Shown here one piece after another: positions 51,597-63,810 of a DNA stretch of 64,000 bases (position 1 is its first letter; every line of letters begins with the position of its first letter). Both the position numbers and the translations under genes were made by a program. The notes beneath the pieces are model-generated. The model ran no database searches and was not told where the DNA came from. It worked only from the letters and a program-made list of their open reading frames with translations. Origin of the DNA: Allodiplogaster sudhausi (lineage: Eukaryota > Nematoda > Chromadorea > Rhabditida > Diplogasteridae); contig CALZFC010000092.1 in the NCBI GenBank assembly GCA_945643635.1, positions 490,001 to 554,000 of the forward strand. The letters are read 5' to 3'.

Positions 51597-52039
51597 TAAG
51601 AGAAGAGAAAGAGAGAGGGAAGAGAAAGAGAGAGAGAGGTAAGGAGAGCACGCGAGAGTAGCGGAATGATAAAGGTAATTAAAGAGAGAAGCCGAAAGTG
51701 AGGCAGAGAGGGAAAGCTGAGGAATTCTACTGAGGGAAATGGCAAAGAGAAGAAGGAATAGTTATTCCCGTCGACGAGTAAAGTGGATACCACGAATGAT
51801 GACTCGTAAAAGGAGAAGAAAACGTGGGCAGAGCAAAGAGGAGAAATTGAGGTGGAGGCTGAAGTCTAAGGAATGAGTGGTGGAGGAGGGATGAAGGGGC
51901 AAGGGGGAGAGTGCGACAGCTCTGTTTCAATGAATAAAAAGTGTTCGCAGGATGAAGAGGGACGAAATGAGACTTGGAGAGAGAGAGAAAGAAAGTAAGA
52001 ACTGAGAAATGAAGAGATATAAGAGGGTTCAAGGTTCGC

Positions 52040-52084
<45 letters not shown>

Positions 52085-52103
52085 CGCGAGAGAGAGAGAG
52101 AGC

Positions 52104-52150
<47 letters not shown>

Positions 52151-54337
52151 CCAAGTCGATGCAGCCCCATTAGCCGTGTGAACCTTTGCGATTTATCTGC
52201 TTGGTCTCAGTCATTTGATTCATTCGTAATATTAGGGTTCCTTGATTTTTGTCCAAAAAAGATTTTGACTTCTCGCAAATATTATATTAAAAATGCATTA
52301 TTTTTTGTTACAAAGACACAAATTTCTTTTAATAACACAATGTTAATATTTATATGAGTTATTTTCTAAATCGTAACATAAAGCTGCCAACGACGGCTGT
52401 CAACACCATCCTAGTCGAAACATTGGGAAGAATGCTAGTCGTGATGGATAATTCGTTAATATAAGTAAGCTTCTTAGTGATAACGTTCTGGGTAAACATA
52501 AGGCTCGTCTTTTTGTGTCTGTTTCCCTTGTTTACGTCCCCTCCCAACTCCGCCCGAGGGTTCCGCATTGCTAATCATGTCGCTATTCTGCGAGTCTCAT
52601 CCATTCTCTTTGCCTTCTCCTCTGCCTCTCCTTCTCTTCTTCATCTATTCCTCCTCTCCTCTGCCTCTCCTTCTCTTGTTCTCTTCCTCCTCTCCTCCAC
52701 TTCTCTTCTCTCCCCTCTCCATTCTCTCTTCTCATCTATACTGTGGCTCTTCTTCCCTCACACCAATTCTGCTCCAGCCCCCTCTCCACTTTTCGCCATC
52801 CCTGATGAGCTTACACACCACAAATGCTTACAAGTTCCAGCCTTGGCTTTCTTCACCCTTGACTCTTCTCATATTGTAGTCATCTCTTCCTCCTTCTCTC
52901 CTCTTGCCTTCTGCTACTTACAATGATTAGTTCTTGCTCTAAAAAGTCCTACTTATGGCTACTCATCAGCAAACGCCTAACGAGCAAAGTTGGCTGAAAC
53001 GTTTAAGAAGTTCGCAAAGTACTAGTCTTTTGCTCAAATCTTTGAGCTGCTTACATTATTTGAAAATTTGTAAACGGGACACTAGAAAATTGCATGACAG
53101 TGCGTAGTTCATAATATTCCCGCGCGGACTTAAAGAATCATTATCCCTTCGGCCGACTCCACCCGCTTTCTCGAATCTCGAACTACTCTTCTTTATCTCC
53201 CTTTCTCTCTCTCTCTCTCTCTCTCTTTACCTTTCTCGCTTCTTCTAAGAAGACATCTCCCTTCATTTTATCCCATCACGTAGAGAAGTCTCTCATACAT
53301 ATTACCATGTCGTCTATCCGATTATACACTTTCGATTCCCTCGCTACTCTCTCGCTGCTGCTCTTTCTCCCTCATTTTTTCAGTTCATCTTGGTATTTGT
53401 TTCTTTTTTTGCTTCCACTTTTCGCTACACTCTGACTTTCTGACTCTTTCTCATTCTCACACAAACACACACTCTCTCTCTCTTTTTTCTTCTCTTTCTC
53501 CCTCTACTTTATCAAAGTTGCTCCTTATCTTAATTTACCGACTTGCAATCACCTCAAATTTTGAATGAATAAATGGGATAAAATATTTACTTTTTTCTAC
53601 TACTTGCTATCTCCATTTATTTAATTTTTTCCTCGGTTATTCCAAAAACTACTATAAGAAGAAAAAAGTTTGCTCTCGGGGAAGGCAAGTTGAGAGTTCC
53701 CCAGCTCTTCACTATTCCTCTGTTCAACGGTCTATCGTTTTATGCATTTCCTAGGCTACGAAAGAAGGAGAAGCTTCCACTCTTTGCATGTTAATTTATT
53801 CTATTTATTTCCTACGTACTTTTAGAGGTTTGAGTCTCAAATTCGCGATAGATACGAGTACAAAATATCGCTGAAAGTGCACTTGTGTCCGGTAAATTCC
53901 TATTTCGTTGTCTTCTCTTTTCTTCTCAAGATCCTCTCTTCTTTCATTGGCTTCGTTCATTTGTGGCACGTTTGCTTGAAAAAGAAACCTGCCTTCTTTG
54001 ATGTGCCCCCTTGCACACAAAATTCTTTCTCTTGGTTCTCTAACTCGCGATCTCTATTCACACATTTTATATAAAGCTAATGGTTTCCGAGAAAGGCCTG
54101 AATTAATCTGGCGCGTGACTTCTCTTCCTGAAGTGTTCGTTCTCTTCCTTTCCATGCCGTACTTGTTAGTCTTTCTGGGTGCCCCTGGCCATTTCTGCTA
54201 GTCAAGCAGACTTCTCCAATTTCAGTGAAGGAGAGAAGGGGAGCTCCCTCTCGAGTAAGAAGAAGCTCAGGGATCAGAAGGCGGTGAGCTGGCTAAGCTA
54301 GGCCGAGGTCGACTAGACTAGGCTAGACTAGCCAGTG
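51504..54337. other. Repeat-rich interval, no gene chain seen
   Basis: Contains GA tracts at about 51557-51640 and 52038-52147 and pyrimidine-rich DNA at 52590-53520. The long Ser/Leu frame on the plus strand near 52477-52926 follows this composition and is not supported as a gene. Confidence 0.45.
52038..52147. repeat. (GA)n microsatellite, about 110 bases
   Basis: GAGA repeat with three AAA and two CG interruptions; among the longest GA tracts in the window. Confidence 0.9.
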
Positions 54338-56335
54338 ATGTTCTACGCGTGCATGGCTATCATGGTTCTCTTCATGGTGATGTGCCTCTGCGTCACTCTC
54401 GCCATCATCGATCTGGAGATGTACAACTTCGGCCTGTACATCGTACTGCTCTGCATTGTTGGTCAGAACTTTCTCTTTGTCTAATACAACGGAATTGTTA
54501 AGATGTCGGAAACGCTTAGTAACCTTTTTCTTCTTTGCTCTAAATTCAAGAAGAAAGTTCTATTTCATGTACAAATATGTATCTTATATTAGTTTACATA
54601 GTTATGCACATATGTACATAAATGAAAGAGTAGAATGAGTGCAGGAACGATGCTCGCCTGCGCACTGTGCATAGCAAACCCTGGGGCGTGTGCGAATCCG
54701 GGTTGGTACACGAATTGCTGCCTCCTTATGCATGTCAGTCGTTTGCCTTTAATATTTCTAAAATAGTTTTCCCCTCATCAAGTATTACTTTTGATTAAAG
54801 TAGCCCTTTTTAACTTCTGTTTTAAAATGGTTCTTGAATTTGGCAGGAAATGTATCCGATGCCAGAGAACGGAACTTCTTCTCCGAAGATGAATGGTCTG
54901 CGCTCTCGCTTGATAGCCATGCAAGCTCAGCAGAGTGCTGCGAGTTCTGCTGGAGGGGGGCAGCCCACGGGCACTGGGGACGAGAACCGACTGCCCCTCA
55001 GGCTACTTTCTATTCATTCAACCACATTCATTGTGCTTGCCTTCATTAATCTTTTGATTTGAGGAAAACAGACGCCACAAAAACAAAAGTATTCTCCAAT
55101 CAAGAGCGTTAATTAAAAAGAAATGAAATCATCTCTTTTTAGGCAAGAATCACGTGCAACGGTGGCGATGCTTGCTCCTGCCGTTCACATTATGCACCAG
55201 GTACGCGGAGTATTATGAGGCTTCCATGTCCAAGGACTTTTCAGCTTTTGTTAGAATTTTCTGAAAAAAAAAATGATATCTGAGCAATAAGTCATTGTTT
55301 TCCTGCATTTGAGGTGTGGCGTGGGATGGCGTGGGTGACAGATGGAATTGAAGACGAAGAGGAACCCACGAAGAGCTTCGACATCGAACATCATGTTAGT
55401 ACTATTGAGTAAACAAACTATAAGCCAGAAGCATGCGTGCGCCAGAAGCATGCGTGCAGCTTGATCCATGTAAGCCGGAAGCTCGCTCTTTTTTAGGAGC
55501 TACGAAAAATAGAACTCCATGTTTCGATGGCGCATTGTCCTCGTCGTTTTACATGCTTGGCACTTGTCAAACCGCTCTTCTCCCTCTCTGCCTCACTCAC
55601 TTTTTCTTTTCTTTCTAATCTCTCTCGCTCTCTCTGTTCATGTAATTGCTAAATACGGAAAGAGACTAGTCGAATGACTCTTGGAATGTCAAGAGGGCCA
55701 GTTTTCAGTTGAAACAAAACATTCTTCAAATTTCAAGCTCATACCGTTTGTATAAATTACAACTGCTGGCGAGTTTATGAACTAAAAAAAGTAACATAGA
55801 CAAAAAACGAGGTTGATTGTGAGGTCCGCCATTAACGCAAATAACGCAATCTCCGGTTTTTCTTTACTAATAATAATAAAAAAATTCATTTTACTACATT
55901 TTATTTCGCAATATTTTTGGCAGGAAATGTATCCCCTTGAACATTTCTTAGTGCGTGAACATTTTCTATAATATTGACATGTAGTAAACTGAACTATCAA
56001 GGGGCAGTCGAGTGAGACATCGGAACAAGCAGCGATGAAGAGGCTCTCCACCATCGCAGAGTCCAGCTGCAGTATCGTACGCGAATTGGTTACTACTCTT
56101 CTCGTCATTCCATGCATATCAATTTAGTTACTTATGCTCAATGTTTGAAATCTATTGTCAACCTATTTTGAAGGCACTAAAAGATAGGGGAGATAGAGTG
56201 CAGAGATGGAGAGTAAGCAAGAAAGACAGAAAGACGTAGAGAGAAACGAGCATTTGAATTCTTATCGTTCTCTTGCAGTCAATCGCGGACGAATTGAGCA
56301 GCGAAATAAACTCAAGAAACGACATCACATTGTAG
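54338..56335 (+). CDS. Two-pass membrane protein of unknown family
   Basis: Seven exons join in phase: 54338-54461, 54645-54733, 54847-55001, 55143-55200, 55314-55394, 56008-56076 and 56279-56335, for 210 residues. Two membrane segments lie near the N-terminus: about residues 5-27 (MAIMVLFMVMCLCVTLAIID) and 31-52 (FGLYIVLLCIVGTMLACALC). A short Cys-rich loop follows (NPGACANPGWYTNCC), then a cytoplasm-like tail: a Gln/Ala/Gly-rich part, MLAPAVHIMHQVWRGMAWVT, an acidic patch GIEDEEEPTKSF and Ser-rich MKRLSTIAESSCS. The intron after 55001 would start with GC instead of GT (CTCAG-GCTACT), which is the only join that keeps phase. The ATG follows GCCAGTG, so an upstream exon is possible. No family recognised. 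Confidence 0.6.
55424..55457 (+). repeat. 17-base tandem duplication
   Basis: GCCAGAAGCATGCGTGC occurs twice in direct contact (55424-55440 and 55441-55457) in an intron of the two-pass membrane protein gene; a third partial GCCGGAAGC lies at 55472. Confidence 0.9.
55916..55934 (+). repeat. Copy of the exon 3 splice acceptor (54839-54857)
   Basis: TTTGGCAGGAAATGTATCC is identical in both places. At 54839 it is the acceptor and first codons (EMYP) of exon 3 of the two-pass protein. The copy at 55916 can also be read as an acceptor followed by EMYPLEHFLVREHFL-stop. Confidence 0.8.
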
Positions 56336-56879
56336 ACTGTCTTTCTCTGTAGGTAGACAACTATTCCTTGCACACCCAGCATGGTTACTTTGACAACTGT
56401 ACTTGAAATATCGCCTTCGTTACTAAATCATTGATCAGCTGCCTACATACATTATTATTCTTTCAAATTTTCTTATTGTAAAGCTAGCATATCCGCTAAT
56501 GTTGTATAGTATTCCAAGACAACTGATCTCGTTCTAGCTTGATCTCTCTGCCTTCTCTCCTCTCCGCCTCTCGCTCTTCCTTCGCGCTTCCGACGTGTCA
56601 AACTCATGACCAGCTCAAGTTTTGCATTAATCTCTTTTGTTCTGACCAAACTGTGATTGTCTATGCGGGCTATGCTGATCTCTTCATCACTCTGTCATTA
56701 CTCTTTTGATATGAAATATGATACGAGTACATGTAAAGAATTCTTCTTTTGCGAGAACACAAATACCAAGAGAATAGCGGCGTTGTTGTAGAGCAGACAA
56801 ATATCGCAAAATACGATTTAAAAAATGTTTCTGCAAGTTGTATTTTTTGGTCCTCGCCACGCATGGAACGACGATTTGC

Positions 56880-56913
<34 letters not shown>

Positions 56914-58886
56914 AACAAAGGGGCCTCTCACTATCCTTATCCTCCCTCCTAGATCTGAACTCCGCCGGAACGTTCAGGGAGAGGACAGAGGGAACGAAGA
57001 CCAGCGGTAGAGATCCGAGAAGCTAAGTAGGAACGATGCCAATCGAACGTACCAGACCACTCCGGGAAGGAATAGTGCAGATAATATTATTCCTAATTTC
57101 CCTGTTATCCCAAGTCACGCCTTCTACTAATACACTCCACAACACTGGCTTTAGATTACAAATCACACGTTTAGTGTTGAATGCCTCAAGAGAGCTAAAA
57201 CGTATGAGAGGAAGAAAGAGGGAGGTCTTAGAGAGTAATGAAAAATATAGGAAGTATAATAAAGAAAGAAAGATAGAGGGAGAGAGAGAGAGAGAGGGAG
57301 AGAGAGAGTTGAGGAAGGAACGGAAAGGAGAAAGGAAGAGTGTCCAGCGACCACTCTCCACTGGTCACATTGTTGCCCTGCCAACGGCTGCGACAAAGGA
57401 AGCCCGGCTATTGAAGACAATCAACGGGCCGGCCACCCCACGCAAGCTTCCTCCACTAGGGTCACTCTGCGTACTTCTGACCTCTTCTTTCTCTCGTACA
57501 CTCTCTTCTCTCTCTCTTCTACCTCCATTCCTATATAGACCACATGCGCTTCCCAACCTCTGGCATTCTTGACCACTACAATCTGTCTCGTTCTCTCTTT
57601 CTCTCTCTCTCTCTCGCTCTTCCGGTCCAAACTATTCATGATTTACGCCCGAGTGAACCCTGACCAAGCGTGGTCATTTTTCGTATCCGCCATCCCCTGT
57701 TCAGCGGTTTTCAGCAGAAGCTGCTGAGATTGTCTGCCCATTGCGATACAATGAATACCTCACGTCAGCCCTTCCATAAGCGCGTATCCGTTTATTTAGA
57801 GGGAAGAGCATGGGGGTGAAGAGACTTCCTTGCTCTTTAAAGAAGGGCGATCACCGAAAAACTGCAATTGCATGTTCAAACGCGCAAAAGTTTCACACGG
57901 AAGTCCATTAAATTACTCAGAAAAGTACTGTAGGCGAGATCGCTAAAGAGGCGCTGATTTCGAAGCGAGATGTTATTTCTCGTTTACTAATTTCATACTG
58001 TTTTGCCTAATATTCTTTAGTTTATTGTAGAATATTCACATAAGAAAGGGATAAAACACGAAACAAACAAATGTCTTAAGATATTTGTAAATTCAATCTT
58101 CCCGCGATGGGTAATTGGCCGTTAAACTACTGTCGAGTGCTGTAACACCACGTTTTTGCACTGACACCAATCACAAATTCATTCAAAAATTGCACTTTCA
58201 ATTATCTTAAGATTGAATATGGAACTTTTTTGTGCCTTTTCATTTTCCTTTTCTTTTCCCTCATGCCCGAGACTATTCGAAAACAGCCAAGATGTTTCAT
58301 AAATCGGCAATTGCTTTTCGGTGATCGCCCTCCTTTAATTCACTCTTTCATGTTGTGTTTAATTCCCTCAAGATTCTTTGTGATACCAACTCTTTTTTTA
58401 ACCCTTATCGTTGTCTTCTTCATTCTAATTTTACGATGGTCTGCTACGGTAAACACCTTTACTCATGCATTGAAAATTAGAGAGCGTAAATGGAAGAGGA
58501 AGCTGAGATTATTATAACTCTGAAGAGAAAATGAGGTAGTGGAGAAGGTCAGACAAAATTGAGGGAGAGAGAAAGAGAGGAGTAGAACGATAGAGATAGA
58601 GAGAACGAAGAAAGAGGAAAAAGGTGAACGGTTGATTCTGCATAACAATTCAGTGTCATACAAATAACTCTTGCTTTGGTAGCTTGGCGACGGCAGAAAG
58701 TGAAAGAAGACTGTAAGTCACGTAATCAATTATTCGCTTGTATTGGCTGATAATTATTAGAGGAGGCGGCTACCTTTCTCACCTTATATGAGATAATATG
58801 TTTGTACATACATACATTCATATTTGGAATAAGAACTATTTTTCTTATATTTTCAATTATCAGTTGAATCACTCTTCCAATGTCTT

Positions 58887-58933
<47 letters not shown>

Positions 58934-58994
58934 CTCTCCCATCTCTTCCCTAACTCCTTATATCCTCTTCAGTCTCTTCTCTCTCTCTCTTCAG
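56336..58994. other. No gene supported between the two-pass protein and the DEG/ENaC gene
   Basis: Contains CT/GA tracts and AT-rich DNA. The 178-codon plus-strand frame at 57036-57572 starts with a hydrophobic stretch but runs through a GA tract as Arg/Glu repeats and has no motif. It may also contain an undiscovered first exon of the DEG/ENaC gene. Confidence 0.4.
58886..58932. repeat. (CT)n microsatellite upstream of DEG/ENaC exon 1
   Basis: About 22 uninterrupted CT units, followed by more pyrimidine-rich DNA up to the acceptor CTCTTCAG at 58987-58994. Confidence 0.9.
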
Positions 58995-60540
58995 ATGGTT
59001 TCTTGCCGCGTTCTCTGCAACAGCGTGGTGCTCTCTCTCCTCTGCATCTTTTGCTTAGCTGCCTGGTTTCTTCACAGTCTCATCTTCGCTCTAGAATACT
59101 TTGACTCCGGTCAGACCCAACAGCGAAGCGAACGGTACACTTTTTCAACGTCGATTTGATCTACATATATATTGATTTATTGATACCCAATCTTGTCATA
59201 GTTATTTATATGATGCACGAATAAATGAATATGTAAATAATAAAGAAATGTTAAAGTGTTCCGTTGACATCACTGGCAATGCCGGCAGTGCTGTTCTGTC
59301 CTCGCCAGCCACTGTCCCTGAACGGGGTGGCGAGCATCCACTCCAGTCTCGCCAACGACAATGTCATGAGGTCTCTGTTCCATTCCCATCCCTTCCCTTC
59401 CTCTAATAATCTGCTTGAGATATCTGAGCGAGTGGCTGAATCCGACGAGGCGCGACCTCGGCGAGTTCCAAGCGACTTCTCCACAGCAGAACAACGTTGC
59501 TTATAATGTCTGATTTTGAAGGCCGTGAATACATTTATTTCATGGAACTAAACATGTACATAGATTGATTGATGAGTTTTAATTTAATATCCTTTGTTGT
59601 TCTTCTTCAAGATCATCAATCAGCTTCTTCCTGCGAGTAATAGAAGGGGGTTGCTGCAGCAGACCATGCAATTCCAGTGCCAGTCACTCATCAACAGTTG
59701 CGCATTCAAGGTTTCCCCTTTAAGGCTTGCTAGAGAATGACAGTCCTGGCCCTTCGCTCCTTTAGATTTTGTTATCTTATGAATATAAAATTAAAATTGT
59801 CGTGTTCCATACCAGGCCAGCGTCAGTCACTATAATTACCTCTTCAATTTACAGCTGAAGGAAACGGTCGCTTTGATTGGATTGCAGGGGAAAGTGTTGT
59901 CTGCCTTTGACTGCTGCCAGTCAATAGTGTCCTTCATTCCAACCCTCAACGGTCTCTGCTGGGCCTTCTTCGACCCTTCTCTTCTTCTCAACTTCACTGG
60001 GCCAACTCAGCAGCTCTCCATCACATTTCAAGTACAACAGCTTTTCTCATTTCTTTATTTATTGCAATGATACAAAGGTAGAAAGGGTACGCCTAATGCT
60101 ACACATTATTTTTTATTATCATAATTAAAAGGAAAACAACTTTAAAACAACTTTCTCAAGTATGTATAAATATGTACATACATCCATATGCAAATGGTGT
60201 GATTTTCCCAAGGATACACGTAAAGCGAGGCAAGCACAAAGATAATAACGGTACCAAGTTAGAGAGTTTGCGAGAGAAAAAGGGACACAGATAGAGAGGA
60301 GGGAGAAAGTAATAGCGAGAGAGATAGAGAGGGAGAGAGGGAGTGAGAGAGAAATGGAGAAAGGGGGAGAGAGAAACTGTAAAACACGAGGGGTGTGCGA
60401 CAAACTGAGAGAGAAAGGGAAATGCAAGAGAGCGAGACAGAGAGCGAACATAAAATATAAACAAAGAGCACATGACTGGCAACCATTACTGCCCACCATT
60501 ACCTCACTAACCGAAAAAAAGCCTGCCAAAGTCTCTCCCA

Positions 60541-60591
<51 letters not shown>

Positions 60592-61066
60592 TTACCCTCT
60601 CCACCCTCTTCAATGGAAAGGAAGATGCTGATAAGAGGATGAAAGGCCACTTCAATAAATGAAAGCATTGCCAGTTCGATAGAGCATGATCTTCTCGTCT
60701 CCTGCTCGAAGAATTGCAAAGCAGTTCCTGTAAATGTGACACCCATATTTATTTGTGAACGAATCGTTATATCAAAAAGCAAAAACAGGGGTCCAGGTAT
60801 GATGAATATGAAAAATACATTTATGATGCTCGGAAAGAAAATTAAAAGAATAATTAATTAGAGAATAATAAAATGCAGAGAATATGGAAAAGCGTGCCTG
60901 TCATGGTTGATTGTATGATGGAACTGGCCGATAATGCAATGCCAGCTACGCCCGTACTTCTTGTCGAACTCATCCGACAGGAAGCTGGCAACGTCGCGCC
61001 CGTTTGAGTATCTTTAATTAGTGTAAATTATAATTCCAGCACTTCTCTCTTTATCTCGCATTCTCC

Positions 61067-61123
<57 letters not shown>

Positions 61124-63806
61124 CGCTGTCTCTCAAACCGACTGTTCCAGTGCAGTTTGGGTGGAGAAGACGGCGTATTTTTCCATGTTTGCAGTCATCT
61201 TCGACTGCTCGATTTCAACCGAAGTATTCGTGTGCATCTTGCTGAAAGCATGCACATAATTATACAATACTCCATAATTAATATAGTATGAATCTAAGAA
61301 AGCCTTGGGAATATCCATAAACACTCTATCGTGTTTTCAACAACATTCTACGAAGCAACAATTTGCTAGCAACACAGCAAATAAAGTAAGAGGGAGTCTC
61401 GTGTCAAGGTTATTACGACTTCGTATTTATATGTGGCCGGCCTAGATGCCACTGAAAGGGAGAGAAGGGAATAAACGGGGGAGGAGACAACAAGAGAATG
61501 CAAAAATGACGAGAGAGAGAGAGAGAGAGAGAGAGATAAGCGGGAAGAGAGAGGTATGTAGTTTACGAGGAACAGCAAGTTATCTCACTCTTTTCCACAC
61601 TCTCTTTGTCTCCGTCTCTCGCCTTCTCTCCATTCGTTCTCACCTTCTTCCTCTTCACCTCAACCATCCGATTAGAGCGAAACGGGATATTACCGAAAGA
61701 AGATGGAGTAAAAGAACGCGGAAAGGTGCGAGAACGAAAGTGGAAGTCTTTCCCACGTGTTCTCTCTCGTCTGCTGCCCACGACCTTCCCCAGTGGCCGG
61801 TGCTCTCTGCTCGTTCTTTGTAGTCTACCAAGTAGCGTCTGTTATTCACTGACCTCCACTGATCAAAGCACATCTACTATGAAACTACAAACGTAAACAT
61901 CTATGGCTATTCAAAAAACGTTTGTTTGCTCAAAGATTTGGTACAAAAAAAAACAAAGGAAGCGCCCAAATATAGTCAGTTGACTTTGTTAGATTCCGTT
62001 CAACTCGTGGTTCCTGCCTTCCTCATCCCCTGTCTATCCCGGCATCGATGTATATCTGAGGGAGAACATTGATGACATCATCAGGTGAGGGAATATCTGA
62101 AAAAAAAATTGATAGAGCAAGCATGCTACAATTTTTGAGGCTGGCAAGTGATCTGGAGGACTCTCCCAAACTGACTCTGCGCAATCAACAAACAGCATTC
62201 ATTCGAATGAAGAAGACGGTGAGACTTATAATAATCCAGGACTTAGATCACTAAAATAAAGAGAAAAAGGAAGTGTCTTCGAGAGATTGACTAGAAAATT
62301 GCCTTAAGCGCTACAATAAATATTGAATTGTCAGCGCCACGTAGAAGTGCGTCGTTCCTACTGCGGATCGAGTGTATCAGCTGCCGCGTACTCAGACAAC
62401 AATCACAAGTACAACAACCAGTCAGTGAACAAATCATGGCGGGAGATTTGAATTGAGTTTTCTATCAGATCGAATCTCTTGATGTGCGTGATGTTGGTAG
62501 CAACGAAGGCATGCGGCTGCCATCCCCTCCTCTCTGAGCTTCTCACTTACGAACTCAGCAGCATGCAGTAATAGCTTCAGTTCTTTTGCAATATAATTGT
62601 CATAACATTCTTTTCTCATCAGACACTTCTCGTCCGTCGTGAACAACACGCCGGTCTGCACTGTTGAGCAATACAATTCGTGTGTCGCCAGGTCGGATGC
62701 TATTCTTTCATTTCTTACTTGGCTTTCCTTACTCTTTGGTGGACTCTTAGTATCATTTCTACAAGAAGATCAAGAGTGCTCCAGAATGGCACATAAAGTG
62801 AGTGATTCCTTTTCTGATGGCTTGCAGGTACATTGACTATGCTCGCCCAATATTCGCAGATGAACCCATCGGCGGAGACCTTTCACTCGCGAGTGATATC
62901 AACTTGTGTCGAAAGTGAGCGGTGTACTCTAAGATGCAAGAAACATACATACATCATTTATCACGCATCATTCTGATAAGATATGCAAGTCCGTCATGGA
63001 CAGTCTCTATCGCCCTCTCTCCCATCTCTCTCTCTCTCCCTCTCTCCCTCTCTCTCTCGCTGAATTAGTTGAATTGCAGCCAGAATCCGTATCCCTGCCT
63101 ACACACGACCTTTGATGGTGACATGGAAAAGTATCTCTTGCCGAGCTATTTCAACAACACACAGGTAGAAGATGCAATCCAAAGTAACTTATGTCTTCAG
63201 AGTTAGCTTGGTTGTAAAGTAGTCATACTGCCTGAAGGACTACGTGTCTCGCGTGTCTCTGGAGTATCCGTTCCTGAGTGAGACGCAGGTCGTGACAGAG
63301 CGGGGTGCCAGTTTCTACCGCTTGCTGTCCTCTCTCGGATGGAATCTTGCGCTGTGGTTCACAGTCGGCCAGATTCTATGGTGTGTTATTTAGAATTTCT
63401 TAGAATTTTCACTTATCTGTACATAAAGTAATAGCTGTCTTAAAAAAAAGTTAGAAGACGAAAGAAAGCTTCAGGTTTGTTTTCTCGCATGCTCGGGATA
63501 CGATCTGCAGGACGAGGAAGATATCGCCCGCCCAAAGCTTTGCTGCTCCGCCGGTCAATCTTTGCACATAAAACTTTCGACGTTTCCAAAGCTCCAGAAA
63601 GCAGAAATATGTGTTCATTATCAATCTAACAAGAGTATTCAATTAATTCTCTTTTTAATAAAAAAAAACACACACACACACAACTAAAGGCTCAGACGGC
63701 GAAGACGGACACTCCTCGCCTTCCCTCGCCTTCCATTGAAGAGCCTCCTCCTGCTCCCCTGCCGAGGACTCTTCCTCCAATGGGCGAAGCTAAGATCGAA
63801 ACCTAA
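58995..63806 (+). CDS. DEG/ENaC-family amiloride-sensitive-type sodium channel subunit
   Basis: A two-membrane-segment cation channel subunit. Thirteen exons join in phase: 58995-59134, 59257-59464 (or to 59431), 59612-59710, 59855-60031, 61993-62084, 62140-62218, 62335-62420, 62623-62691, 62828-62914, 63080-63164, 63238-63380, 63475-63553 and 63690-63806, about 486 residues. TM1 is LCNSVVLSLLCIFCLAAWFL, followed by PLTSLAMPAVLFCPR, the family's post-TM1 motif. The ectodomain has FQCQSLINSCAFK, SAFDCCQSIVSFIPTLNGLC, GIDVYLRENID, TPVCTVEQYNSC and NPYPCLHTTF, in family order. Pre-TM2 and TM2 are RLLSSLGWNLALWFTVGQIL, followed by a Pro-rich tail. The ATG directly follows CTTCAG, so the N-terminal His-Gly gating motif usual before TM1 is absent from this model and may lie in an unseen upstream exon. 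AATAAA overlaps the stop codon. Confidence 0.88.
60541..60590. repeat. (CT)n microsatellite downstream of the dynein light chain gene
   Basis: About 24 uninterrupted CT units on the plus strand, inside the large DEG/ENaC intron. Confidence 0.9.
60652..61237 (-). CDS. Dynein light chain, LC8 type, nested antisense in the DEG/ENaC gene
   Basis: Three exons join in phase: 61237-61143, 61011-60925 and 60727-60652, for 85 residues (LC8 has 89). The protein opens MHTNTSVEIEQSKMTANMEK. YAVFSTQTALEQYSNGRDVA matches the LC8 helix region, then SFLSDEFDKKYGRSWHCIIG carries the signature EFDKKY...WHC-I/V-G, and QNCFAILRAGDEKIMLYRTG leads to the stop. Compared with LC8, the strand after WHCIVG is quite changed (Q-N-C-F where R-N-F-G is usual) and the last residues are missing, so target binding may differ. 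The ATG lies 4 bases after an acceptor (TTTCAG-CAAG-ATG), as expected of a trans-spliced message. The whole gene sits inside the 1.96-kb DEG/ENaC intron 60032-61992, on the other strand. (GA)n sense-strand tracts fill its own introns. Confidence 0.75.
61068..61119. repeat. (CT)n microsatellite in dynein light chain intron 1
   Basis: About 24 CT units on the plus strand; on the sense strand of the nested gene this is (GA)n. Confidence 0.9.
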
Positions 63807-63810
63807 TAAA
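63805..63810 (+). terminator. Polyadenylation signal of the DEG/ENaC gene
   Basis: AATAAA overlaps the last two bases of the TAA stop at 63804-63806. If used, the 3'UTR would be very short (about 10-30 bases). Confidence 0.4.

Noticed and set aside
52477..52926. 149-codon Ser/Leu/Phe frame
   Set aside because: Follows the pyrimidine-rich composition; a second frame over the same bases is also open.
57036..57572. 178-codon plus-strand frame with a hydrophobic start
   Set aside because: It runs through a GA tract as Arg/Glu repeats and then mixed sequence, has no motif or neighbouring exons, and the opposite strand is equally open.
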